Source: Cudoniella acicularis (taxonomy: Eukaryota > Ascomycota > Leotiomycetes > Helotiales > Helotiaceae). Taken from it: DNA of 38,154 nt. Both the position numbers and the translations under genes were made by a program. The notes below the pieces were generated by a model. The model did not search any database. It saw only the letters and a program-made list of their open reading frames with translations, and had not been told where the DNA came from. The stretch's first letter is position 1. Each line of letters starts with the position of its first letter. This document shows, in pieces, positions 22,404 to 32,174 of this stretch. The stretch lies in the NCBI GenBank assembly GCA_013054445.1, contig JAAMPI010000429.1, positions 1-38,154 on the forward strand, in the 5' to 3' direction.

Positions 22404-23378
22404 ATTTTCGATGTGCTTTGCAAAATTTGGAAGACTTCTTTAAACTCTCAATATCGCGGGGTGTTTTTGCTTGGCTTGACGAAAAGTTGCGCAAGGGGTT
22501 TGGCTAATATCTAGGCGAAGCTGGGTGTGTTGGTGAGGTGCCGCTGGAACTGCACTCTGCACGTAAACGACGACCACGCATGAGGTGGGATTGTTGGTCT
22601 TGTACCCTGGAAATTGATCAACCCAGGCAGGTCCAGACTCACTACAGGGTATGTCGCCAGCCCAACATCGCCGAAATACGTGCTTGCATAGCGTCAAGTT
22701 GAAATGTCGGCGTATAGCAAGTAGTAAGAATGCGTTTCAAAATTGGCCACCAAGTGTCTAAGGACAGAAGGCTGTTTGTAAATTCTAAAAGAGAATTGAA
22801 AAATTGAAACCATATCGTATGTCGCACTTGCTGACATGCGTTTGATGCTTCTATATTTCCCGTGCTATCAGCCAGTATCTAGAGAAGACTAGAGTTCTTA
22901 GAATCTAAGCCCAACGATACTCGTAACGATTGTTGTGTTGCAGATATCACGACTGGAGAAATGTAGAGTGGAAAAGGTTCCTGATTTTTCCGCGATGTCA
23001 AAAGAAGCAAGGGGAAAGTGGGAAGGGGAAACTTTGATGCGTTCCTCGATTGACTAATCAGCTGAAAGGAATAACGTCTAATTAGGGACTGGCTAGAGCT
23101 AGCCCAAAAGCTGCCGAGTGTCCTGGATTTCCAAGTGAGACTTTCGAGCATCATTTCCCCGCATCGTTTTCTTGCATCACGATTCACGACAATCTAACGA
23201 CGCGATCAATGTGCGAAAAGGATCGGAAATGGAATTCTATAAACACTTCTACACGCAGCATCTCCAGTTAGTATTTTAGGTGCAGCTAAGGTTCACAGAT
23301 TTTCTGTTTTTTATTCTCTCGACCGACGCGAAATCTCCTAACGAATTCGACAACCTAAATTCCCAAATCCTCAGCCAG
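22404..23378. other. Intergenic region upstream of the MFS gene
   Basis: About 975 bases separate the MFS start from the SDR 3' end, both on the minus strand. Short open frames (for example 22879-23187, minus) lack resemblance to any family. The part next to 22404 should carry the MFS promoter; I see no clear core element. Confidence 0.45.
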
Positions 23379-24430
23379 CTATGCGATGGGACCGCCTGTG
23401 AGAAGAAGAACTTGGCCTGAAGAGAGAGTCAGCGTGCCGAATGGATGGAAGTATTGGAGGAATAATTACCATTGACCCATTCCGAATCGCGATGGGCTAA
23501 GAAGGCCACTACTCTCGCAATATCTTGAGGGACTGCAACCCGTTTCAACGGACAAAGCTGCGCGATTCCTTCCATCTTTTCGACTGGCCACTATTTACAG
23601 ATGTCAGCAAGAGTTTCACGATTGGCGGCCGAGGACTATCGAGGAGGACGGTCGGTCAAGACGGCAGCGCTGGGATTAAGAATAAGTTTCTTGCGGATGG
23701 ATCTCCTCCCGGTGCATAATGCCACGCATTCTTGTCGAACATGGCAGATTTGACGCCACCTGGCGCAATTGCATTGACTGTGATTCTCTTGTGGCCACAA
23801 TCGGTGGAGAAGCTCCTTGTGAAGCCTTCCACGGCCGCTTTACTGCCAGCATACAACGCGTGGTTCGGGATTCCTGACGCCTTTGCAGCAACTGACGACA
23901 TCAATATTATACGACCGCCCCTCTCGAGAGTAGAATAAGCATGTTGTGCCACAAAGAATTGGGCTTTTGTGTTGAGAGCAAAAACTTGGTCATAATCCTC
24001 TTCAGTTACTTGATCCTCGGGCTTGAAGCTTTCGGTTCCAGAGTTGGATACAACGATGTCCAATTTTCCGAACTTATCGATGGCTGCTTGGAAAAAGCGA
24101 GTGATGTCGGGGATCTTAGTAACATTTGCTTGGACGGCAATGGCTTTGCTACCCGCCGCCTCTATTTCCCTCACGACTTCATCTGCGCCTTTTGAATTGT
24201 TTGCATAATTTACAACAACTAAAGCTCCTCGTTGTCCCACTATTCGCTCGTCAATACTGATTCAACTGATATTTCCTGTAGTCTTGAACCGAAGTCCAGA
24301 AGAATGTNTTNGTGGGCGGGGTGCGTCACATACGTTCAATTGCGATACCTTTTCCGATTCCTCCACCGGAGCCAGTAATTAGGGCTACCTTTCCTTCCAG
24401 CGAGCCGAATTGTCCATTGTAAGTCGTCAT
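23379..24430 (-). CDS. Short-chain dehydrogenase/reductase, hydroxynaphthalene-reductase-like
   Basis: This is an NADP(H)-dependent reductase resembling tri-/tetrahydroxynaphthalene reductases and versicolorin-reductase-type enzymes that reduce polyhydroxy-aromatic polyketides. Four exons (24430-24334, 24239-23695, 23590-23470, 23416-23379) give 266 residues. The cofactor loop is TGSGGGIG at 19-26, followed by a VVSNSG segment. The catalytic tetrad is N122, S148, Y162 and K166 (YAGSK). AIAPGG, DSEWVNGQ and LTGG near the C-terminus are family hallmarks. Intron 2 (23591-23694) starts with GC (GCAAGA) and ends in TAG; without it the frame runs into a spurious 16-residue tail. Two undetermined bases (24308, 24311) lie inside intron 1, so they do not affect the protein. 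It is divergent from the scytalone-dehydratase-like gene, suggesting shared control. Confidence 0.9.
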
Positions 24431-25310
24431 GTCGGGCAAGAGTTGATAGTGAGCAAGTGCTACTGATAAGTAAGATTGAATGATTGAAATACAAAATTAT
24501 CCTTGGTTGTATCAGGGAGTTTCGCAAGATCTTTATAACCAGCTCTCCGTTGCTTTGGCCGTTTCCATTTGCAAGAGTTCTCCACCGACGTTTGGTGACT
24601 TTCGTTGGAAAGGAACCCTCAGACGGGAAATGCGAGTTCGGACAACTCATAGCACGACTCTCTCACTCCTTCGCAAGCACATTTTTCCGTTTCCAAACAT
24701 GGATTTCGTCGCAAGGTCAGTGCTGTCCTGAATAATTTGGTCCCATCTTTCTTTTCGCAAAGGGTCGTCGCCTCCTAACCCCGCGAACTCTCGCATGCTT
24801 CAGTTTTATTTCATGACACCAATTCATTGGTCGAAAGGTCCCTTCTACCTAGGAGAGTCAACGAAGAAATGCCACATCACTGAAATCAGTATGCTCTTGA
24901 CAGATGTTCCGCTTGCCTGTGCAAATCTCTCGTCGTCCGTATTGGCTCGCATCGTTCTATGGTGGGGGGATTTTTGTTTTCGAGCCATAATAATCGTTTT
25001 GTTTTTTGAAGGATTTGATTCGACCTCGCACCCTCAAACCATCGGGTTGCGAAGGCTTCTTTCAAAATACGAAAGTATTTCTGTCCTTGATAAAAAATTG
25101 TTGTGGCTCCACGGATGCATGGTCGATCTCCCGAATTCCGACGCGAGGGTCTGATGCACCCCAATCCGATCCGACCGCACAACAGGCGGAAGTGCGACTG
25201 GCGGACTCCAAAAATATCAAACGCTCCGGTGTGGAAGTACTTTGTTATGCGCATGGCAATTGCTAAGTGGGTGTTCAGGAGCTGCTACCTTTATATGGGG
25301 ACATCCGTTT

Positions 25311-25320
25311 CGGACCTCCG
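25311..25320. promoter_or_regulatory. CGG-N4-CCG palindrome, candidate Zn2Cys6 factor site
   Basis: CGGACCTCCG sits 129 bp upstream of the dehydratase-like start codon and is followed within 15 bp by another CCGG-flanked block. Fungal binuclear zinc-cluster regulators bind paired CGG triplets, so this is a plausible site. A chance match cannot be excluded. Confidence 0.3.
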
Positions 25321-25352
25321 GATTTGTCGACCGGACCCCCAGCTCGTGATTC

Positions 25353-25359
25353 TATATAA
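25353..25359 (+). promoter_or_regulatory. TATA box of the dehydratase-like gene
   Basis: TATATAA lies 90 bp before the start codon at 25449, within the distance usual for fungal class II promoters, and points toward the dehydratase-like gene. Confidence 0.5.
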
Positions 25360-25448
25360 CACCCAAGCTCCAAGTTCATACTGGTAGCTCAACACTCCAG
25401 CCCTCGCCAATTGACTTCACTGCAATCTTTAAATAGTCCCGTTCCACC

Positions 25449-26134
25449 ATGCCTTCATTCACCATCACATTCGATGACTCCATGGAGAAACCCTCACTAT
25501 GGAAGAGCACCAAATCGGTGACGTTTGAGGGTATGACTTTTTGGTGCTATACTAGGAGTTCATTTAGCTGATTTGAAGACAGATTACCTCGAGCTTACTG
25601 CTCTCATGTTCGATTGGGGTGATAGCTACGATGCTAAGGTGGGAATTCCTTGAGTGGCCTGGTCAATTTCATGCTAATAATTTTTAGGACTGGACCCGCC
25701 TCAGAAGCATCATCGCACCCACCCTCCTCGTCGACTATACAGATATTGGCAAGGACAAGTGGCCTGCTATGCCAGCAGAGGATTTCATGGCTATGATCAC
25801 AGACGATGGCTTCCTCGGTGACCCTTGCGTCAAGACACAACATCTTCTCGGTGCTACACGATGGGAGCGCGTTTCTGACACTGAAGTCATTGGTCACCAC
25901 CAATTGCGAGCCGCCCACCAAGTTTACACAGCCCCGGATTTGAAGGAGGTGAAGCTTCGAGGACACAGCCATGCTACCAACGAGCACTACTATCGAAAGG
26001 TGAATGGGGTATGGAAGTTTGCTGGTCTTAAGCCTACTGTCAGATGGAATGAGCATCAATTCGAAAAGGTGTTCAAGGGGAGCTATCAAGAGGCCGAGAT
26101 CGAATTGGGAGCCAAAGCGACCAATGGTCATTAA
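25449..26134 (+). CDS. Scytalone dehydratase-like protein
   Basis: Scytalone dehydratase removes water from scytalone and vermelone in DHN-melanin synthesis. Three exons (25449-25530, 25583-25638, 25688-26134) give 194 residues, with a short N-terminal extension over the 172-residue Magnaporthe enzyme. Equivalents of its active-site residues are visible: Y43 and D44 (Y30, D31) in DSYDAKDW, Y63 (Y50) in VDY, H98 (H85) in KTQH, H123 (H110) in AAHQ, and N144 (N131). The Ser129 position is A142, in GHSHATN rather than GHAHSAN, so one substrate-binding hydroxyl is missing. The rest (MPAEDF, GDP, HHQLR, WKFAGLKP) follows the family closely. It may be a true dehydratase with relaxed geometry, or a paralogue serving another polyketide. 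It is divergent from a naphthol-reductase-like SDR. Confidence 0.92.
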
Positions 26135-26731
26135 GGAGTTGGTCTGATCGGTGTTCGGGTAGCGATTGGCAAATCGTGTGTATTATCTGGGATATTTCCG
26201 GAATATCATCTGCATTGCGTGGATCAGAAATTGTTTTCTGGGAGTTGTGTCCGCGGAACTGTCTCCTGTCAACCCAATGAAAATTATCGATTTTGCTTTC
26301 ACGTGTTTCTAAGGCTTTTGTTTCGTCTAGTGAGTGATGTCATCGCGGGGTTGAGACATGGACATTCCACCAAACTGGCGAAAATGTTTTTGAGCTGACA
26401 AACCCCCGTGGCATATTATGGAGATGGCTTTCAGTCAGACGAATGGGACGAGACGAGAATGAAGGTGTCGGATATGACCAGGGAGCTGAAGGCTTGAAAG
26501 AGCTACTAAAACCCGAATTCTGGAAGTGACGAGTGCCGAGGCGGACAAGGGTGAAGCTCCGAAAATGCCCCACCATATTTGTATTCCACCTTGACCTCAC
26601 CTCGCATTGCACTTAATAAGGACCAGCTTCCCAATTTGCCTCTACCAACATTCAAATTCTCTACAGATACGCAATTTTTGCTACTGTGTCAACATCCCCA
26701 AAGCAAATAATCAACAGTTCATACAACAAAT
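26135..26731. other. Intergenic region between the dehydratase-like and Hsp31-like genes
   Basis: The 597 bases hold no credible gene. The left part should be the 3' UTR of the dehydratase-like gene and the right part the Hsp31-like promoter and leader, which becomes CA-rich just before the start codon. Confidence 0.5.
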
Positions 26732-27559
26732 ATGGCACCTAAAGTCCTCTTCGTGCTCACATCCCACGATAAATTGGGAGACACTGGCAAGCCCACTGGC
26801 TGGTACCTGGTAGGGCCCTTCAATCTTGTCTCTTGTCTCGACAGTGAACTAATTGATATAGCCCGAGTTCGCCCATCCTTACGAAGTCCTCGCACCGCAT
26901 GTCCAAATCACTATTGCTTCTCCGAATGGCGGGGCCGCCCCCCTTGACCCCTCTTCCGTCGAAGCCACAAAGGAAGACCCGGTCTGCATCAAGTTCTTGA
27001 AGAATAGAAATGCATTATGGGAAAACACCGAAAAATTGGAGAGCTTTCTGGGAAGGGCGAAGGAATTTGAAGCTATCTTCTTTGTTGGAGGTCATGGTCG
27101 TATGTTTCAATGCTCTGAAAGGTGGTATGACTATGAGGTTACTGACGAAATTTAGCAATGTGGGACCTTGCCACCTCAGAAACTTCCCATAAACTGATTA
27201 ACGAGTTCTACGAACACAACAAGATTATTTCCGCTGTCTGCCATGGACCCGCAGCGCTGGTCCAAGTCAAGCTTCCGTCCGGAGAATATCTCCTCAGCGG
27301 TCAATCTGTCACAGGATTTTCGAATACTGAGGAAGATGCAGTGGGATTAACAAGCACGGTGCCTTTCAGTTTGGAAGATGAGCTAAACAAGGCGAGTGGA
27401 GGTAAATATGTTAAGGCAAAGGCGGATTGGGGTGAGAGAGTTGTCGTTGCGAGAGGCGGAAGATTGATTACTGGACAAAACCCAGCAAGCGCTGGACCGC
27501 TTGGACAAGCCATCTTTGATGCGATTTTTGGAGAGTTGACGACTAAGGATGAGGTTTAA
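26732..27559 (+). CDS. Hsp31/DJ-1-family glutathione-independent glyoxalase-like protein
   Basis: Members convert methylglyoxal to lactate without glutathione and act in oxidative and carbonyl stress, in the cytosol. Three exons (26732-26809, 26862-27099, 27156-27559) give 239 residues, the usual Hsp31 length. The catalytic triad region is present: E28 (PEFAHP), nucleophile C134 and H135 in AVCHGPA. Exon 2 ends in the conserved GGHG, followed after splicing by PMWDL. The C-terminus has the GQNPASAGP segment typical of the family. The start ATG leads straight into the beta strand MAPKVLFVLTSH. It lies just downstream of the dehydratase-like gene in the same orientation, with no sign of shared transcription. 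Confidence 0.93.
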
Positions 27560-28036
27560 GGAGTTTGATTGGAAAAGACAGTGTGAAAAAACGAGAACGC
27601 ATTTATGATCGATCATGCATTCTTGCTAGAATCAAGGTTGTGATCCTCTTAAGTCTGCGGTTAGCACTTCTCGACTTGTGAAAGGTTGTATCTCCATCTG
27701 CTGTTCCAGTGCAGCAATTTGCTAAGTATAGCATGGCTTCTATTTGTTGGTTGCTAAAAGTGACGTTATTATTACTACAATTTAGCTCTTTGCGCTATAT
27801 CCGGTTCTAAAGTCGCTTACCGAATTCGCTTCTTGAATTAATTCATATCGCTTTATCATTAGTATCAGTCTATTAACGTCGGGGTTTTTTTTTTTCTTCA
27901 AATTCAATTTAGATTTGAATATCTCTCGGCTTCTCGCTTTCTTAAAATACCACCTCTTACTATCTTAAGAGCCTTTCCGTTCCACTTCCAAAGCACGTAC
28001 GCACCCAAGACCCGAACACGCGCACAAATATCCGCC
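27560..28036. other. Intergenic region with T-rich and CT-rich promoter-like tract
   Basis: The 477 bases contain no gene. A T10 run near 27884 and CT-rich sequence after 27900 precede the next start and resemble fungal promoter and leader sequence. The first part is the Hsp31-like 3' flank. Confidence 0.45.
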
Positions 28037-29191
28037 ATGGCGCACACTCCAAGACCTGCTAGCGGATACAACAGCGCCATTCGAGCCCAAAACTATATTC
28101 TCCCAGAGAATGGCGGTACAACTCAATTCGTCGCTGGTAACACTAGCCAAACAAGCAATACTCTCCCTAGAGACATACCACAACCACACCTCGGTAATAC
28201 GGCTGGCTATTCGCACCGGTCTAACAGATCAAATACTGTTCCTTCACATACCTTTGACAAAACGAATGCGAAAAGAACCGGGCTTCAGGCACTAGCTAAG
28301 CGCCCACGCGTGGACAGAGCACCTAAACCAGGTAGCAGGAACAAGAAGACCAAGCTTTCACTGCTCACACGCGCTGTACGTCAGAAGAAGCGCGGCTTCG
28401 AAACTCAGCAAGTATTAGAGCAACAAGCTGTTGCTACTGTTGTTGAACCAAACGATCAAGCGAAGCGGACTTGGAAATCAGCAACCGGCAATGATGGCAC
28501 ACGACCCTCTACCGAGCAAGCCTACACCGAGTATCAAGCTTCAGATAGCAAAGACGCAACAAGCTCACAGCCTGCAACTGACATTCGCATAAAGTTACCA
28601 TTGTTGATGCAAGATGGCGTACCTCGATTCTCCGTGGTTATACCGGACACACTTCTGCAGAAGAAATTAGCACACAGTCTATTTCACGGAAACGAAGGCC
28701 AAGTTTCGACTAAGTTTACCACAGTAATGGCCTCAGAGACTATCTGGTCGCATTTTGGGGTGAAACTGCTATTAACAAAAAGAAGGGGACGACATTACTG
28801 TTTAGCTCTGCCGCTCGACCATGCCGACCAAGAGAATTTAGTCGTTCTAAAGAAATGCGAGGTTGCGCAGAGATTTTTAGCTGAATGAGTCAAGCGAGCT
28901 GAGGAAGGCGCATGGGGCAAAAACAAAGAGGGTAAGTGGGGAAAGCCGACTTTGGAGGAGTTTTTTGAGGAATGGAGGAGGAATAATGTGGTTATTGCCG
29001 AGCATCAGGTGCCTGAGGTAGTCGATAATGGTGGGTTTGATGCAGAAAAGTGGTATGGGGAGATGATTGGGATGCTAGAGAGTACTGTTGGATTGCGGAA
29101 ACTGGGCCAAGTTGAAGAAGTGGGGTCTAAACGAGGTGGTGGATTTAAAGGTATTGAAGATCATGCGAGTAAGAAGAGGAGAGCTGCGTAG
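28037..29191 (+). pseudogene. Unknown basic protein, interrupted by one in-frame TGA
   Basis: I recognise no family. A single uninterrupted frame runs from ATG 28037 to a TAG ending at 29191, except for TGA at 28886-28888. It encodes 283 residues before and 100 after. The first half is Ser/Thr/Asn-rich and disordered, with basic clusters around residues 80-115 (AKRPRVDR, RNKKTK, RQKKRG) that look like nuclear-localisation signals. Residues 185-283 look folded (IKLPLLMQDGVPRFSVVIPD and a KLLLTKRRGRHYCLALP strand pair). The segment after the TGA stays protein-like and acidic/aromatic (KPTLEEFFEEWRRNN) and ends in KKRRAA. A CGA-to-TGA or TGG-to-TGA change would explain the break; no intron of workable size removes it. 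It is either a two-piece pseudogene or a protein truncated at 283. Confidence 0.55.
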
Positions 29192-30944
29192 AGTATTGCT
29201 AGGTAGGTAGAGATAGTCTACTCGAGGCAGAGAATTGTGAGCCTAGTTCTGTCGTTTCGGATACATACTGTATATATTAACTAGAGTCGGCTTAAGCTGT
29301 ACCTAATACGGAAGGTGAAAGTTATCTTACTAAATTATCTACAGATATAGAGATATTTAAAAATCAATTGCCTAAATAATCTTTTTGTCTGTATTCTAGA
29401 GATAGGATTACATAGTACGTACTAAATGAAGCATTCACTACCCTCTATATTAGGCATCGCGTAAACCGACTCTCGTTAATCTATACGGTATCCTATTCAC
29501 CGGAGGTGGTCGTTTAAGGGATGAAGCGGACAAGGAACACTTCAAAATAATTAATTAATCACTAGCAAATACTTAATTAATTTTAGGATACATTAAGAAT
29601 ATCTCCCTCAAATTTTACAAATTTAAACAGTGGGCGCTAGCCTAGTTGGAAGTTGTTTAAATTTTGAAGTGTTGCCCCGGCGAATAGAAAACCCCTTCTC
29701 CCCCCTTCCGCCGCTAGGGGTATATTCGACCGAAGTCGAACGAACTGATTTTTAAAGGTCGGTAAGAAGGTATTGCAAGAAAAATAGATGCGCCTCAACT
29801 TCGAGACAAAAATGCTTAATTTAATCTATATATGGTTAACTGTTGAGAAGCGAGTGCCGACTTTCCCTGTTCGCTATGGTTCAGCTTTGGGGTAGTTAAC
29901 CAACGCTATACACTGTAACAACGCGTACTCTTATTATTATCAAGGGTTTTCGCATTCTGTTTTTCAACTTCGCGCTGGCTTTAAATATCGCAGATTTCTA
30001 CTTAACACGCAGCCTCTTCCTCCACATCTTCCTCTCCACATCCTCTTTCAACTTCGCCGTTTGCACATTCACCTTCAAGGCAACATATTCGATCAAATTC
30101 ACTTTTTCGACCAGATCCTGGAAGCTATTGCAACCTCCAAATTCCTATTTAACACATCAGCCTCCAAGACATCATCGTCTTCGCGTCGCCCGCTCCTTAT
30201 ACATCCCGGCTTCGATCTTCAACGACACACAGCACCTGACTGCTGCATATTGAATACACGACTCCGAAGCCAGGTCTTCCACCCACGAGCTTCGAGCTTC
30301 GCCGTGACGGGCCTCCTGCAGTAACCACACAGCCATATACATCGATATCTTCGACAACACTATACTAGCAATTCTCGGTATCGCCTTTGATCATTGCACT
30401 CTGCACGCACGCTTCCGTAATCTTTCACGGGTGAGCTCAGGGCTCCTGCCCTTTATCTACGGGCTACGGACTACGGTGGTAGAGGACCAGAAGATTACTA
30501 GCTAGGGCTAGAGCTTCTTACAAACGAAACCGCCGAACCATCTTATCTAAGTTGCAGTGTGTTAATTAGCTGCCAGCCGGCGAAAATCCCTTACACGATG
30601 AGCCGTCTCTCACTCGGGAACCCAGTGAATTCGCTATTTCCGCGTTGAGCTCACCGCTTAGGGCCCACAGTCTGTCTTCCTTCCTCTTCCTTCCTCTTCC
30701 TCCCTCCCTGATACCTTCGAGGGATTGACCTGCCCCCCTATCTCGACCAGCATCGGCACTACTACCACGAGTTCTTTGACGCTATCCTCGCCTTTAATCT
30801 TCCCTTAACACGATCTTTCCAGGTCTTAATTTTCCGATTATTCGCTCTCATTCGGCCCCTTCGACTCTACCCTCGCTCATAACCTTCAATTATTTGTCCT
30901 CCTGTCACCGCTAACCTACTACATTATTTTCAGCCCAATTTACA
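29192..30944. other. AT-rich then CT-rich non-coding region
   Basis: The left 700 bases are AT-rich and contain the 138 bp inverted-repeat element listed separately. The rest becomes pyrimidine-rich, with a CTTCCTTCCTCTTCC run at about 30677-30710. No frame is convincing; the right half may be the promoter or leader of the small spliced gene at 30945. Confidence 0.45.
29536..29673. mobile_element. 138-bp MITE-like element with perfect 13-bp terminal inverted repeats
   Basis: The left end AACACTTCAAAAT (29536-29548) is the exact reverse complement of the right end at 29661-29673. The interior is AT-rich with several TTAATTAA words and no coding capacity. Similar terminal motifs occur at 17508 and 17790. 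It fits a small non-autonomous DNA transposon; target-site duplications are not clear, and no matching transposase ends are seen in this window. Confidence 0.6.
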
Positions 30945-31557
30945 ATGCCTTACGTGAGGGTAGCTATACAAGCTACTGCTATTCTTGGCACCCGTAGAGT
31001 TGGGTTTGGCCTTTCTCAACGTGGCGTTACATGTTCCCCATTATCTATAGCTATCCCTCGTATGCCATGTAAGTTACCTTATCTAATCGACAAAATTCCG
31101 TATTAACTCTATTAGCCACTAGAAAACATATCACAACTACTGTTTCCATCGACTCCGCCTCTCGAAGGCTGTGACCAATTGTGTTGTTTTCCTAGGTAAT
31201 CAGAAGATGTTGTGGGCTTTCTATGCAAATAATATCGCCCCGCAGGAAACTCCAGACTTTGAGGATGGAGGCTGTAGTTTTGATATGTATGATGAAGTAT
31301 TTGAACCGACGGGCGATCTCTTCGGCCAACGCACTCTTGTTGTACAGCTCGGCCCAGCTTCCGATTTGAAGGACTTGGTTAGGCGCGAGCGTCATATGCT
31401 GTCTCTGAGCCGTATAGTTGGAATAGCTTCCTGGAAGAGTACTTGGGAGGTCGCTGAACCTTGGAAAATGGAGCCAATACGCCTTCAAACTTTCGGACCA
31501 AGGGATTTACAGGAAAAGGGATCTCATGAGTTAAACAGTGAATCAATTGTTGCCTAG
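30945..31557 (+). CDS. Hypothetical small protein, two exons
   Basis: No family is recognised. ATG 30945 opens a frame to a GTAAGT donor at 31069. Joining to the acceptor TTTTCCTAG at 31195 keeps phase and gives exons 30945-31068 and 31196-31557, 161 residues. The N-terminal 40 residues are basic with few acids (VRVAIQATAILGTRRVGFG) and could be a mitochondrial presequence. The remainder is mixed and globular-looking (AFYANNIAPQETPDFEDGGC, VVQLGPASDLKDLVRRERHM). An alternative acceptor at 31115 would give a 60-residue product instead. An intron-acceptor-like CTAACC...TTTTCAG just before the ATG suggests a spliced leader. Support is splice logic alone. Confidence 0.4.
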
Positions 31558-32174
31558 TGTAGCGCTACATTTGGGAGGTGCTAGCCGTAGTCAAGTGGGG
31601 TATCTTGGTAGGAGTGGAAGGTGTCATCTTTTGTTGGATTTAGCGCTATTCATGTCTCATTATCTACTCTTTCAAATATACCATTTTCTGGCCAGTGGAT
31701 TTTTTAGGTTGACATCACTTCCTTGACCTATTTATCAAATCTTCGGTCCGCTGTGACCAACATAGAGTCAGCATGTCAGTCATCGTCAGTTTTTAAAACC
31801 TTTGGGTGCGGGCGCGGGAGCTGGCAATTCGGCATACCCAACGGACGGACTTGTTCTATCGCATTACTACTTTGGTTCTTGTGGGCTTGTCGCTTTACAG
31901 ATGGCTACTTCCCACCTGCCCTTTTTTCGGACGATAGTATTAAAGACCTGTTATTGGGAAATTTTGGGTCTAGCCTTAGAGGTAGCTCCATGATCAAGGT
32001 TCATGAATAGCTAGACGTTGATAGTGCAGCCTTGGAATTGCTTTTTTATTTTGTGTGATGTGAACGAGGTATGAGAGTAGATTTGTAATAGGATATTAAG
32101 TGCAGTAGCTTTAGATAGCAATAGACAAAAAAAAAAAGTCTCATTGAGTTAGTGGCAATTCCGATATGACTTAG
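31558..32174. other. Intergenic region, no gene seen
   Basis: The 617 bases have moderate composition with a short GGGCGCGGGAGC patch near 31805 and an A11 run near 32128. No coding frame with support is present. It ends at the left terminus of the Tc1/mariner relic. Confidence 0.45.

Larger units (their letters stand above)
24431..25448. promoter_or_regulatory. Divergent promoter region between the SDR and dehydratase-like genes
   Basis: This 1.0 kb non-coding stretch separates two outward-facing starts. On the right side it has a TATA-type box and a CGG-N4-CCG palindrome, listed separately. GC-rich words such as CCGATCCGACCGC near 25165 and CCGGATTTGTCGACCGG at about 25318-25334 cluster close to the dehydratase start. 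Open frames here are short and unlike any protein. Confidence 0.5.

Noticed and set aside
31116..31174. Alternative short second exon giving a 60-residue protein at 30945
   Set aside because: It is possible, but the later acceptor joins to a much longer coding-like exon in phase, so I preferred that model.
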